Shown: positions 11,409 to 24,015, counted from the stretch's first letter. The stretch is 64,000 bases of DNA from Locusta migratoria (GCA_026315105.1 CM048745.1:784405390-784469389), one strand, 5' to 3'. The notes: generated by a model from the sequence alone, not told the origin. Numbers and translations are program-made.

Positions 11409-13112
11409 GTGGCACTTATGATTTGTAAGACTGGTATGGTTTCATTATGCAAAATGGAACGTGTCAAAGAGAAATAACTTAGTTGTATATTTTTTTATTA
11501 ATCCTTTTCCTAATTGTTCTTATAATAGAGCTCTACTATTATACTCTACTACATTTGCCTGAATATTTAATACTCTGTGGAAGAAAACTTCATGTGTGAA
11601 GGTTAACTTCTTTATTGTTACAGATATGTAAAGACTATTTGTAATGCATATTGCGGACCGTTGTACAATTCAGTGACAATATAACGCAGAAATATTTAAA
11701 AACTCCTTAGACTCAGCGTACCAAAAAGAAATTTTCAAAAATATGGTGTCGTCTTATAAATGGCACTCCAGTCTTTCATTAAACGCGTTTCAACAATTTA
11801 TTTGATCTAATGTTTAATCCAACATCAGTAATTCTGCATGTGTTACCTGCTGTACCCTTGATGTAAATAATGGAGCAATCGACATCTATCTGTCCTGACA
11901 CATAATTTGAAAGATACAAATGGCTTCGCAGAAACCCTACAGCAATAATATCGACAGCCATTATTCAGCACCTGGCAGTGCTGCGGCCGTATAAAATGAT
12001 TTTTCCAAAATAAAGCATTGCCACATGACTTCGTTTCGACTAAAACTAATACATAATCAGAGGCTAGAAATAAGCTAGAATAAATGAGTGAAATAGCTAG
12101 ATATGGAAGATAATTAAGCAAAGTAAAGTAAAACATGCAGTCGACAATCTTTAAACTTTTACAGAACAAACCAATAGTGAAAGAATGTCATTAGAACCAC
12201 AAAATATTTCCGCTCAGAAAGTCCTAAAAGATAGAAAAAGAAACAGGAAAAACAAAACCAGTGCTGAGACGACAATTATCACTTACAAACTGAGAAAAAC
12301 AAAAGTAGGCCTAAAAAACTGAAATTAAAGAAATAATAGTTGAAAATACCTCTTCAAGATAGTTCTGAAGGGTATTTAATGTTGATTAGAGGAACAAACT
12401 GATTAATTTCCCAAATGAATGTTAAAATTGAAACTTTACTTTTGCAGATCTGTATTTCGGCTAGCCATTCTCAGTGCAAACATTTCATAAAAAGATGTGA
12501 AACATTTCGTCGTAAGCGTGGATATGTCAGTACATGAAAAGGAATGTGCCATGTTTCGCGTTTTGGACATGGTATGAAGTACTACCATTTCGTTAATCCA
12601 TGAAATCAGACACAGAGTTGTAATCAGAAGGTATCTATTTCATTAATATCGTAAGGCTGACACAACTGTAAACAGAACGTGTCTATTTAATTAATATCGT
12701 AACGATGACAAGTCCTGTTCGAAAACATGCTGCCCGTCAGAATAGTCTGCTTTCCTTTGAGTGACAATTACTAACTCAGAAACATTTCCAAAGCTCTAAA
12801 ATGGCAGAATATGAGACTGCGCTTAATGTTTCTTCTGATAAAAATAGGAACTGAAGAGAATAAACGTAATGCTATAAATAATACACGTACTAGTGGTGAA
12901 CCATACATTTTCTATATCATAAAACGTGTTCTTAAGATGAGAAGCTTTACTTACGCTACAAAAATTGCGATAGGCCTATTGTTGTTTCATCTTCAGAAAT
13001 CGCCATATTTACTTTGAATAAAGTTAAAACAAGTAATATTAATGATTTTACATAATGGTGTGCTCCATTTTTTAAGATGATGTAGGTATTCGAAGAAATA
13101 TAACGTATTTCT
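11409..13112. other. AT-rich sequence, no gene recognised
   Basis: Open frames here (minus 11779-11961 and 11843-12169, plus 12811-13017) are short and without recognisable motifs. No repeat family was identified with confidence. Confidence 0.4.
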
Positions 13113-13139
13113 AGAGAGAGAGAGAGAGAGAGAGAGAGA
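13113..13139. repeat. (GA)n microsatellite
   Basis: About 13 uninterrupted AG units. Confidence 0.95.
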
Positions 13140-14445
13140 ACAGCCATTCAGTGAATCTCCGTTTGACCATTCCAAAATAGACAGCCGAAGTGCCACAGAA
13201 GAAAGGTTTTTAAATTTTTATAACCGGTTCGGACATTTTAGTCAGTTATCAAAATCAATTTAATTAAGTCGCATAATAAACCAATTTGCCGCATTGTTCT
13301 TTCTGAGCGGACTTACAGACAAAAAAGTGTACAGCGTCGTTGTTGAACGCTTTAACACATACAGGACTGTTGATTGATTTAAATATTGACTAAAATATCC
13401 CTAAATGATTACGTAAAATTAAAAAAAAAGCTTACTTCTGAGGAACTTATATTGTCAATAGAAAATTGGTCAAATAATCAAGTTACTCTCTGCTCACCCA
13501 TTATGCTGGAAATAGTTACTTAAAGTATTTGTGGAAAAAAATCTTGTCTCCCGATCAAGCGTCAAGACGACAAAGTAACTATAAAACGAAAATAGAAGAT
13601 GTCTGGAGAGTCCTCTGGTATATTCCTGAATAATGAATGAACTTTTATGAACAGAATTTTTCCAGACCACACTGGAATATTTTGAAAGGTAAAAAGCACG
13701 GCTTCAGTATGTTATCATGAAAAGACCGAGATAATTTATCGAAAGCTTTCCTTCTGTGTTATAACAAGCTGAAATAATGCTTTGACATTATGTTTTACTA
13801 CCTGTGATGTTGCCATTTTAATTTATGTGGATAATAACGAAAAAAGAACGAGTGAAGATCACGGTTTAAAGTGCCGTCGACGTCGCGGTCAGCTGGGTCG
13901 GAGCACAAGCACGAACTGTAATGGTTAAGAATTGGGAAGAAAATCGGTTATTATCTTTCGAAGGAACCATTTCCCCAAGTGGAATCTCGACTACAAGCTC
14001 CTCTAATGTGTTTCTGGAGAAGAATTACAAGGTCTTGTTAGACTGACAGGAAAACGAAGAAGACAGTGTTGCATGGAATAGGGGAACAGCAAGTACCACT
14101 GAAAGTTACAAGGCAACTCAAAGGAAAACACGTTGGGCACCTAATTAGGCAAACTATTTCTCTACAAAATATTCACATAATATGGTAAGTGACATAGGAT
14201 AGGGCGTCGATGTCGTCGATATTGAGTGTCCTAAAACAGCGATCATCATCGTCATCATCATCATCATTGACATAGGATGTTCGTCACATATGGAGACGAA
14301 GTGTGCTGAGGAACAGAGGAATCTGTTGCTCTCCAGCCTCACCATTCGTTAAAGTGACTGGAAAAATAAGTTCCAAATGTTGGTAAGTAGTTTATAATCT
14401 TTCCCACTGTATTTTAATTCTTTCCTCACCCAGTTCTATATTTTT
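13140..14445. other. Unassigned sequence
   Basis: No gene was recognised. There is a short ATC/ATG trinucleotide run near 14243-14268. Confidence 0.4.
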
Positions 14446-16563
14446 ACTAGCTTAAATGCCCGTGTTCGCAACGGTTTTAGATAGAGACTTGCGTATACAT
14501 GGTTTTTTAGGGTTCCGGATCTAGGTCAGCAAAAACAGAATCCTTGATGGATCGCGCTATCAAAAAAAATTCAGTTCTCCTAGCCAAGATGTCAAATTTA
14601 AGTAGAAGTCACTGTCGAAAAAGTGAATGTTTATAAAGAATTTCACAGAAAAAGTATAATGAAAGTCCGCACTCCAGAACAATGTAAATTCAATGTTAGG
14701 TTATGCTCATGTGTGTAATTGTCTATTTGGAGTACACTTCTGAAAACATACTATCGTTGAGATGAGAATTAGTAATAATAATAACAGCCCCATGTATTGG
14801 TTCTGTGGTGTAGTACTAAACTGTTCATCTCTCACAGTAAGTATATGCTGAGGTATTAGTATGTTGCAGTGTTGCGCTGAGGATAATGTAGTTATTCTGT
14901 ATGCAGTGCTCCCTATTATCGAAAACTTGATGAAAGCTTAGAGTTTGGTAATTCAATCAACAGAGCAGTTCATGTGTGTTTAAATAAGACGTCATGGTGG
15001 TATCATTGTGTGATAAAGTAAGTCGGGGTGATAATTGAACGAATGGCGTTAGTTGATCGTCTGTCTAGAACTTTCCATTAAATATAGTTATTTCCAGTGA
15101 ATTGTCTTGACTGTGTTAGCATCGTCAGCCACTCTTTCAGCTAATACATTTCCCCACGTCCTGCAGTGATTACTTCGTAAAGCACGAAGTTGAAATCGGC
15201 CTTTGTCTCTGCAAAAGAAGATGTCTTTTTCTATCTTAATGTAGTCCGCACCAAAAGTAAGTAATTACAAAATTTAATCACTATATCTTACTGAACAATA
15301 ATGAAAGCAAAGAGGTTACTGATGAGTTTGTCGATCGCGTGTGTATGTTATCTCTAGTGGTAGGCACAGAACATAAATATCTCTGTAGTGAGCATTAAGA
15401 TCTTCGGAGATTCAGATGCGCAGAACAGATTTTGTGTCCTCAACATTAAGGAGGAAATGTCACGTGATAGTGATAAAAATCTACTAATAGCTGATTTTAT
15501 CTTAGTCCTTTTTTGTTCGGTTAAGACAAATGACTATGAGTAAATGGCTCTTTTAGCGACGCTTCCTTAACTTTCTTGTTGCTTCTGTGACACATTTATT
15601 TACATATTAATTCATGTTATGTTGTTGCTCGGCGAAAAGGAGCCAGTGCGGTACAAATCAATCATAAGAGCAAATAAATGTGTGGAAAGAGTGGATTTGT
15701 CTCAATATAACGTGGTAATTGATGCTTAATGTTGAGAAGAGGCGCAAAACCAAATGTTCACTCCACAGATATTTCTATTCTATGGTGACAGACAGTGACA
15801 CTGTCTGACAGAAATAATGTCTGTGTAACCTGGATGTATAACACCGGACTCTGATCATAGAACTACAACGTGGCTGCATATCCATAAGTTTTGCATTTTC
15901 CGCTATGCTGTAATTAGTCACACGAATTTTCGACAGTCTTTATGTCAGAATTAAATGCTGACGTGCTTTTTGTTTATATTATTCCATTATTCCATGTAAT
16001 AGGCACATATGGGAACGATTTTCAAACACATTTTCTATTAGTTTTCTATCAAAATTTTGTAGCAGCCATGTTGCATTTAGTAAAGAAAGGAAACATGAAC
16101 ATCTATGGCTGGCATGGTCTGACAGCGGAAGTCCAACATCCAGACTGAACAGAGTTTAATGGTGGCAGCATAGCGCACCCACAATGTCTGTGAGCACATC
16201 GTCTGTATATTGTCTCTGGTGTCAGAGTAACACTCTTCCATTATTTGTAATGCAATCACAGGCATATAATGAAATTTCTCTGATTATACATTTTCTAAAC
16301 AGTGGCAATACACCAAGGTCTGATGTCAGTAACTAATAAGCTGAACAAACTCCCTAACAGTTTATATTACGGAGTCTTTTTTTACTCCATGGTCTGATTT
16401 AAATGGAATGAAACCCATAGGTTTTCAAGTTGCCTCTGAAACTCAGTGAAAAATCGTCTGGTCACAGACGCACGGTTCCTTGCTGTGCTATGCCATTCTT
16501 ATTACGCAGCATCGGTGTCTATTAGATCTTTGGTGCACTAAAATGCCTCTGTAGCTAGTAAAA

Positions 16564-16698
16564 AATTCCTTTTTTGTATCCATTCTGGAAGTGTGGAACC
16601 TGCGACTGTGTTGATTAAAGAAATCAGAATATAACAGCAACCAGTCACCAGGTGACTGGTTGCTGTTATTTTCTGATTTCTTTAATTCCTTTTTTGTT
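16564..16698. repeat. 36-bp near-perfect hairpin between 14-bp direct repeats
   Basis: The arms at 16614-16649 and 16651-16686 are inverted repeats with one mismatch and a one-base centre. The block is bounded by AATTCCTTTTTTGT at 16564-16577 and again at 16685-16698, the second copy overlapping the last bases of the hairpin. This looks like an insertion with target-site duplication. No family was recognised. Confidence 0.85.
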
Positions 16699-17059
16699 TT
16701 ATACCTGGGTTAAATTTCACTTGCAGTGACAGCAGTTCAGTATGTTAACGGTGGCAGCGAAATATTCGCTTTAGGAATCATTAATTTACTGATCGGAACA
16801 ACATTAATTATTTATGTCATTATCAACATACAGAATTATTCCCTTCATTGTACGTGATTGTTCAAAAAGGATTCAACCGCCGTTGCCAACATCAATACAG
16901 TACACCGCTCTCGTAAGGAAAATCGTAGCCCTTGTTTCACTGTATTACACCTTAGTTATAAAAATAAAAAACGCTGCATCACAAATCTATAAATCAGCGC
17001 CTCTGTTGGATCTTTGCTGTACTATGCCGCAATTCAAGCATAGCATACACCAGTAACTA

Positions 17060-17900
17060 CAAATTACGATATATTTTTTTGCTCTGATGCGATTTAGATG
17101 AAATCAAGCTTATATGTTGCCTTAAGGTACTCTCAGTTGACCTATTAAATCCCATGAAAGTTCGTATAGTACTTTCGGAGATTTTCTGTACTATACCATA
17201 CTTATAAGTATAGTATAGACATAAAACTTCAAATTACGATATCTTTCCTTCCTCTGATCCGATTTTGATGAAATGATGCCTATGTTACTCTCCCAAACTA
17301 TTCTCAGTTTACTTGTGGGAACCCACGAAACTTTGGATAGTACTTTTGGAGATTACCTTCAACAAATAGACATACACAATGGCTTTTAAACAGATGATTA
17401 AATTATGATATCTTTATTTTCTTTGATGCGATTTTAATTATTGAAACCTTTCAGTAACCGCACAATATGCTCAAGTTATGTGTGAAAATCCCATGAAGAT
17501 TCGTCTAGTAGGTTTGGAGATAAACGTGTTCAAAGAGACAGACAGACATGACGGTCGTAGGTAAAAAATTTCAAATTACGATATTCTTTTTTTCCCGTGA
17601 TCCGATTTTTATGAAACGAAGTCTATATGTTGTCCAGAGCTACGCTCAAGTTACCTGCGAAAACCCCATGCAAATTCGTGAAGTAGTTTTGGAGATAAGA
17701 GGTTTTTAATAGTTGTAAAAACAGACGCGACGGCTACTGAAAACACTTAAAATTACGATATCCTTTTTTTTTTTTTTTTTTTTTCGTGGTCCGATTTGGA
17801 TAAAATTATGCCTATATCTTGACTCAAACATTTCTCGTGTTTCCTGTGAAAACCGCATGAAGATTCGTCCAGTAGTTTTGACGATTGAAGGGAACAGCGA
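17060..17900 (+). repeat. Five-unit tandem array, about 172 bp per unit
   Basis: Units begin with AAATTACGATAT-like sequence at about 17060, 17231, 17400, 17573 and 17750, giving periods of 171, 169, 173 and 177 bp. Each has a core like TGATCCGATTTTGATGAAA and ends like GATTCGTCTAGTAGTTTTGG followed by AGAT. The fifth unit contains a poly(T) run at 17764-17784. Units are well diverged, so the array is old. It is not a CRISPR, because there are no short identical repeats with spacers. Confidence 0.85.
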
Positions 17901-17935
17901 CAGGCCTACATTTCCAGATTTATTATTAGTATAGA

Positions 17936-19572
17936 TTAGTTTTTTTTATATATTCCTGAACTAGCAGGTATACGTGTTAATAATTCAATCAACACTGAAG
18001 AATTAATACTTTCGTTTCCTTTCATTTAACTACTAATGTATCGTGTCATGTATTTGTAAATTGTAATGCAATTATAAGTCTTATGTAATTAACATTAAAG
18101 ACTTAAAATACTTTTAATAACAATCATGATTTTGAGAAAACTGTTCTGTGAATGCTACAGGCCTCAAAAAATTCCGTTATACTTCTCAGGGTGTAATATC
18201 CCATATTCTGGGACACACCGGTCTATAAAACTCATGACGAACGCAGAGCCTGTGTAGATTGGGATCCGCAAAAGCGACAAGATCCACATATCCCATTTCA
18301 TATAATTTTGTCGGCACATTTAATTACCTTTTCTATTAATTCAGTATGGTGCAAATAGCCTTGGAAATAGGAACCCTCTACTGCGATAAAGCTTCTACGT
18401 ACAGAGAAAACTGAAAAGAAAAATCTTTTGCGTAGTTACTATTACTGTGTCCTCTCTACTGAGCAGATTACTGAAGAAGGGATCATCCTATGCAAATTGT
18501 TATCTCTGAGGATTAAACTTCCTCAGCCTCCATCAAATTGGGAAAAGTTATTTAGAACTTCGAGGCTTAGTCCCATGAGCCCGAGAGGACGATTTCGGAA
18601 CTTTTAGTCCGGTAATATTTGATTAAGCAAATTACTAGAACTTCGGTTTCTAAAGACAATTAAAATACAGTGTTCTTTATGAATGAATTTGAAGCGTTCA
18701 ATATTCAGGTACTCAGAGAAGGACGCCTTCGCTAACGTATCACAGTGAATTTGCCCTTGTGACCTACAGGTTGTATCAGCTATCATCATAAACTATAGTT
18801 CCCATGCAATTCGTAGTATACGATACACTTAATTATTCGTTGCACACCACAAAAATACCTGTGAATGTTGGCAGTCAGCTAACCAGTCATCTTTTCAAAT
18901 AAAATAGTTTTATGCTACTCTCTCATGTTTTACGATTATCAACTGTTGGATTTTATTGAATTCGAAATCAAATTTATTTCGAGTACTGTTATCATACATT
19001 ACAACTCAGACACCGAATTTTGTATAAAACTATAGAATTGTCAAGGATTTATGTGTCAGTACAAACCTCTGAACAATTAATTTAGTAAGTTTTAAACAAA
19101 ACAACGCATTTTTTGAATTATTAACATTTTTAATATCATTACAAACAGTTCCTGTAAGCATATTAAATTCTCCGAGAGTTATTTTAAGTTCTTACATCAA
19201 AATTGTTATATTTTCATAAAACAATCGTTAACGTATTAATTCTGTCATTAAATTTTTATTGTAAAACGAAGATACAGAATTACACAAAACAATGTTTTAT
19301 ATGAAAATTAATAGTTCACCCGATTAAATTTCCGCTACTGTAAAATGCTAGCACCTTCCGGAAAATGCAGTTGCTTTATATTGACATCTAGCATCTTTGT
19401 CACATTCTCGGCTGAGTTTTGATTTTGCAGCAGTAACATGTACGAGTGACGGTGATGCCTATGCTTGAAAAAAAAAAAAAAATGTAGCAGTCATATGGTG
19501 TCGTTTTGCTCAATTCAATTATTTGGAGCCTGGTTGGAAAGTACTCAATTTCTAGACAAGCGAAACACCCTC
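17936..19572. other. AT-rich sequence, no gene recognised
   Basis: No coding region or element was recognised. A poly(A) run occurs near 19468-19481, just before the LINE A fragment. Confidence 0.4.
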
Positions 19573-19648
19573 ATGAACCACAGACATTGCCGAGGTGGGG
19601 TGGCTTGTGTGCCTCAACGATACAGATAGCCGTAACGTATGTACAACC

Positions 19649-21091
19649 CAAGCCCCCTCAATCGCGTAAGCGGCCGACTGAGAACAGCGGACATATTGAA
19701 GAGAGCCTCGGCAAACTTCCGCGCGAACTTTAAATGTGCGTAACATTCTTTTTATTAGACTATTCATTTGAGTTACGCCGCGAAAACTATGCCTAATTGA
19801 AATATATAAATACAAAACAGCTTCAGACTCCTTGAATATTCAGCAACTATCAGCTGTGTGGAAATTTATTAGACATACGGTGTAGAAATTGGCCAATAGC
19901 GTTTACTCTTCTTAACGAAATCGAACTATAACATGCAGTTTTTTAGCAGCGTATGCAGCGTATGAACGGAATTTATCGCCAGACACGATTTTAGCATTTT
20001 TCCAGTATATTCTACGATTGAGAATCTTTTGTATAAACATGAATTTCGGAAGAGTTTCACACTTTACATCTTTCCTTTAGTGCTGTATTATCCTACATTT
20101 AGATATTTCATAGCATAAAAAATAAATAGGGCTGCCTGAAACAGCTAGTGTTAAAAATCGATTGTGAAATGAAATATGCCCTCAGATACATAACTGAAAA
20201 AAGGCTTCTTACGTTGTGAATACAGCAACCAGCTACTACCAAATTCTTAAAAAAAAAAAAAAAAAAAAATAAATAAATAAATAAATAAAAAATAAAAAAA
20301 CAACAACAACATAGTATGCCATAACGTTTTCTTAACTAAGGCATCTAACATTAGCATTAGGGTATCTAGCAAGAAAATTGGCAGTTTTAATGCTGTAAGC
20401 CAAATACCTTACAGTAGCGTGAACTGCTCAAAAGTCACAGGTGTCGTCACAGGATGGAACTATACACAGTTCTGCAAACCCCTTTCAGTTGTTATAACCA
20501 TATGTAATGCAGATTACCTTTAAATTCAGAGTTACAAGTTGCTAATATTAATTTCATAAACAAAAATTCGAACTGCAGTGAAGCAACTAATTTTGTGACA
20601 CCAGTAGTTATTTTACACAATCATAAAATGAAACTTTTTGTTCCTGTCCACCAGTACTGCATAAAGTAGCTCCTTTGTAAGAGATACCAGTATTGTAAAA
20701 GCCTGTTATTTATTTCATTCAATCCTATATTGTCTTGAGTAACAGTCTGTTAAGCAAGAGTATCTCTGAACACAAGTAGTAGGATTACTTGTATTCCTGA
20801 GAAACATAAATGGGAATACAGTATTCGATGTTTTTATTCAATTGATTTATGTATTTAAACGCTGAGCAGCTCTTCACCATCGTGCTTCATGTACACTGCA
20901 ATAGTCAAACAATACAGACGTGACTATCAATTGTGTCTGTATCCCGCACTAGCTATTTAATACACGATTTACCTGCTAACAACACTCGTATTTATCTGAC
21001 GTTTGCCACTACCATGGCGACAGCGCGAATGTTCAAATTTTCCCGCGACAGCAGTGCCGTCAGGTAGTCAGTTACTTTTACAAGGTCTTTG
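19649..21091. mobile_element. 1.44-kb insertion with 8-bp target duplication, hAT-like
   Basis: The LINE A 5' end is interrupted exactly here, and GTACAACC flanks the insertion at 19641-19648 and 21092-21099. Both ends begin with CA reading inwards (CAAGCCCC at the left, CAAAGACC on the other strand at the right). An 8-bp duplication with CA...TG ends is what hAT transposons produce, but the inverted ends are short and weak. A CGCGCGAAC motif near the left end has a relaxed inverted counterpart near the right end. No transposase is encoded, so it would be non-autonomous. An A-rich tract lies at 20249-20311. Confidence 0.6.
20249..20311. repeat. A-rich simple repeat, (A)n(TAAA)n(CAA)n
   Basis: A run of A, then TAAA units, then a few CAA units. 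Confidence 0.9.
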
Positions 21092-21545
21092 GTACAACCA
21101 CAGCGGAGGGGTATCTGTGGAGAGGCCAGGTATGGTTCCTGAAGAGGGGCAGCAGCCTTTTCAGTAGTTACAGGGGCAACAGCCTGGATGATTGACTGAG
21201 CTTGCTCTGTAACATCAGCTAACATGGCTTTGCCATGCAGTTACTGCGAACGGCTGAAAGCAAAGGGAAACTACAGTCCTTAATTTTTCCGAGGACATGC
21301 AGCACTACCGTATGAATATATCATGATGACATCCTCTTGGGTAAACTATTCCGAAGGTAAAATAGTCCTCCATTCGGATCTTCGGGTGAGTACTGCTCAG
21401 GTGGATGTCGTCATAGAGATAAACAAATAAGGCATTCTACGGATCGGAGCGTGGAATCTTCTATCCCTCAATCGGGAAGGTAAGGTACAAAATTTGTAAC
21501 GAGAATGGATAGGTTAAAGTTAGATATGACGGGGATTATTGAAGT

Positions 21546-23200
21546 CCGCGAGAGCGAAAGAAGCATGGTCAGTATTAAAAGCGCTTCGACAAGATACAAA
21601 AAGCAAATCCAATCTTCATCTGGTAACACAAAAGGAGTGGGAAGAATATTTCAAAAAATTATTGAATGAGGACAGAGAAGAATATCTAGAGGAAGGAAGG
21701 CTGGAAGAAAGTGAACATCAAGATGATGAGATCCAAATTTCAGAAAGTGAAGTACTTCAGGTATTAAGGGCAGGGAAGAATGGTAAATCACCTGGACCAG
21801 GGAATATCAATATGGAGTTTCAGAAGTACGGTGGTGACAAAATTGTAAAACTGATTTTGCAGTTATCCAATAAAATGTTACATGGAGATTCTGTACCTAA
21901 GGAGATGAAACTGGGTTATATTAGTACCATATTTAAGAAAAGGGATCGCAAAATTTGCTCGAACTATCGAGGAATTTGTGTTACAAACACACTAATGAGG
22001 ATTTTTGGAAAAAAAAAATAAAAATAAACTGGAAAAAAATTTTAGAACCCAACAAGAACAATGCGGTTTCACAACTGGTAGATCATGTGTAGACCATATT
22101 TTCACATTACGACAGATTTTGGAGAAACATAGAGAAAAATCGAAAAATGTTGGACTTATTTTTATAGATCTAGAAAAAGCGTATGATACTGTTCCAAGGA
22201 AACTACTCTGGAGAGCACTACATATGGCAAACATAAATACTTCTTTAATTAACATAATAGAACAGATGTATAAAGATAATATTTGCCAAGTGAAAATTGT
22301 TAATACACTTTCACAGAAATTTAGAACAAGCAAAGGTCTGTTGCAAGGCTGTCCCATGTCACCAACATTATTTAAAATCTATATACATATTTGTCTGAGA
22401 ACGTGGTCACAGAAATGTAATAGTATGGGACTAGAAATAAGAGATGGAGTTCATCTGATGATCAAGTTGTCACAGCACAAGACGGGCAAGATGCAAACTA
22501 CATGTGTAATCAACTAGCAATAGCATACAAAACTTGGGGTCTGAAGATTAATTATCAAAAACAGAATACTTGACTAATGATCCACATGAACTACGCATAG
22601 AGGGAAAGAAAATGAAAAAAATTAACAGTTTCTGTTATTTGGGGTCCATTTTAGAAACTGAGGGAAAATCCGAATCAGAGATTAATAAAAGAATTAGCAG
22701 TGGAAGAAAGGTCATTGAAATGCTCAACTCAGTCCTATGGAGCAGAAACGCAATGAACAGAACAAAAAAATTATATATAAATCTATATTTGAGATTGCAG
22801 TTCTGTACGGAGCGGAAACCTGGACCATAAACCAGAAGCACACTAAGAAACTACAAGCTTTAGAGATGGATTTCTGGAGAAGATCGGCCAGAATTTCCAG
22901 GAAAGAAAAAAGAAGAAACATCGAAGTAATAAAGAGGATGGCAATAATAGAAAGAATGGATTAGGTGATGGATAGAAAGAAATTACGGTGGTACGGGCAT
23001 GTAAGAAGAATGGAGGACAGCAGAATACCGAAGCTGGTACTGGAGTGACAACCTGAGGGGAGAAGAAGAAGAGGACGACCGGTGACCACCTGGATCCAAA
23101 ATGTACAGCTCACAGTGAATAGACTGGGCGCAGAAGAAGAGGACACACAAGATAGACACACGTGGAGAAATATAGTGAATAATTAGTGTAAAACCTTATG
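21546..23200 (+). pseudogene. LINE B reverse transcriptase, 5'-truncated and broken
   Basis: The RT domain is readable in shifting frames. At 21546-22020: EAWSVLKALRQ, GKNGKSPGPGNINMEF (RT motif 1 region), and CSNYRGICVTNTLMRIFGK. At 22040-22500: CGFTTGRSCVDHIFTLRQIL, FIDLEKAYDTVPRK with the first catalytic Asp, and GLLQGCPMSPTLFKIYI. Near 22455 the FADD box is damaged: a small deletion leaves only DDQVV. At 22570-22964: CYLGSILETEGKSESEINKR, then AVLYGAETWTINQ and FWRRSARISRKEK. The C-terminal style is RTE-like, but clade placement is uncertain. It is not functional. Confidence 0.9.
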
Positions 23201-23289
23201 TACTAGGTGTATTCATTTCTGGGCATATTAGTATGTTGGAGGTAAACCTCTGTAATGAGGACAATCTCAATAGTTTTATATATATTGCT

Positions 23290-23705
23290 TCCACTTTTCA
23301 GTTTTCTCTTCTTTGGTTAGTACTGGTTTTCCGTCTGAGTTCTTGATACTCATACCGCTGTTTTTCTTCTCCTAATGTCTCTTATTTTCCTGTAAGCGAT
23401 ATCTATCTCTCCCCTTGTTGTACATTCTTCTTCTACAGTCTTAAATTTCTCTTCAAGTCACTCCTGCTTAGCCAGTCTGCCCTTCCTGTCAACCTCATTT
23501 TTTAGTCATCTGTACTCCCTTTTGCCTGCTTCACTTGATTCATTTTTATATTTTCTCCTTTCATTAATTAAATTCAGAATCTGCTCTGTTATCCAAGGAT
23601 TTTTCTTAGGCCTTGTGCTTCTACTTATATGATCCTCTTCGGGCTTCACTACTCTATTTCTCAGAGCTATCCATTCTTCGTCTACTGTATAAGGCCTATA
23701 CATTA
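23290..23705 (-). pseudogene. LINE A fragment, EN-RT linker region (minus)
   Basis: The minus strand reads DEEWIALRNRVVKPEEDHIS, then KKNPWITEQILNLINERRKY, and on towards the RT. It corresponds to the linker of the complete LINE A copy near 48230-48620. It is diverged and ends at both sides without the rest of the element. Confidence 0.8.
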
Positions 23706-23714
23706 GTTTAAATG

Positions 23715-24015
23715 TTGGGAAGTCCAGAATGAAACTTTCACTCTGCAACGGAGTTTGCGCTGATATGAAACTTCCTGGCAGTGTAAAATTGTGTGTTGGA
23801 ACCGGTACTCTAACCTAGGACCTTTGTCTTTCGCGGACAAGCGCACTACCACTGAGCTATCCTGACACGACTCACGGTGCCGCCCCACAACTTCAATTCT
23901 GCCAATACCTCGCCTCCTACTTTCCAAACTTCACAAAAGTTCTCCTGCGAAACGTGCAGGACAAAGGTCCCAGGTTCGAGCCTCGGTTCCGGCACACAAT
24001 TTTAATCTGCCAGGA
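23715..24015. repeat. tRNA-related repeat arranged as an inverted pair
   Basis: The minus strand at about 23771-23870 contains a tRNA-like segment with box A (ATAGCTCAGTGGTAG) and CGCGAAAGACAAAGGTCC. On the plus strand at about 23962-24014 the second half recurs (AAAGGTCCCAGGTTCGAGCC, then GGCACACAATTTTAATCTGC). The two TGCCAGG-bounded pieces are inverted copies. This is the familiar form of a tRNA-derived SINE in insects. It is not a functional tRNA gene because the cloverleaf is degraded. Confidence 0.65.

Larger units (their letters stand above)
14446..17935 (+). repeat. Large unclassified repeat R1, copy 2 (plus)
   Basis: It begins TACTAGCTTAAATGCCCGTG followed by TTCGCAACGG. Positions 14446-15800 match copy 1 (620-1920) in the opposite orientation. 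Downstream it contains a short inserted hairpin (16564-16698) and an array of five modules (17060-17900), and it appears to end near 17935 in TTATTATTAGTATAGATTA. No transposase or RT domain was seen, so it is probably non-autonomous. Whether the array is truly part of the same element is inferred from its position and from the typical terminal sequence. Confidence 0.6.
19573..21545 (+). mobile_element. LINE A 5' end (5'UTR and start of EN), split by an insertion
   Basis: Positions 19573-19648 and 21092-21545 together match the first about 500 bp of the complete LINE A copy at 46591-49884 (minus). They start at the same ATGAACCACAGACATTGCCG motif and reach the beginning of the endonuclease frame (GAWNLL, then IIEVR). 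A 1443-bp insertion sits between them. At about 21545 the match to LINE A stops and LINE B sequence begins. All frames are broken. Confidence 0.85.

Noticed and set aside
17060..17900. CRISPR array
   Set aside because: Units are about 172 bp, diverged and contiguous; there are no short identical repeats with unique spacers.
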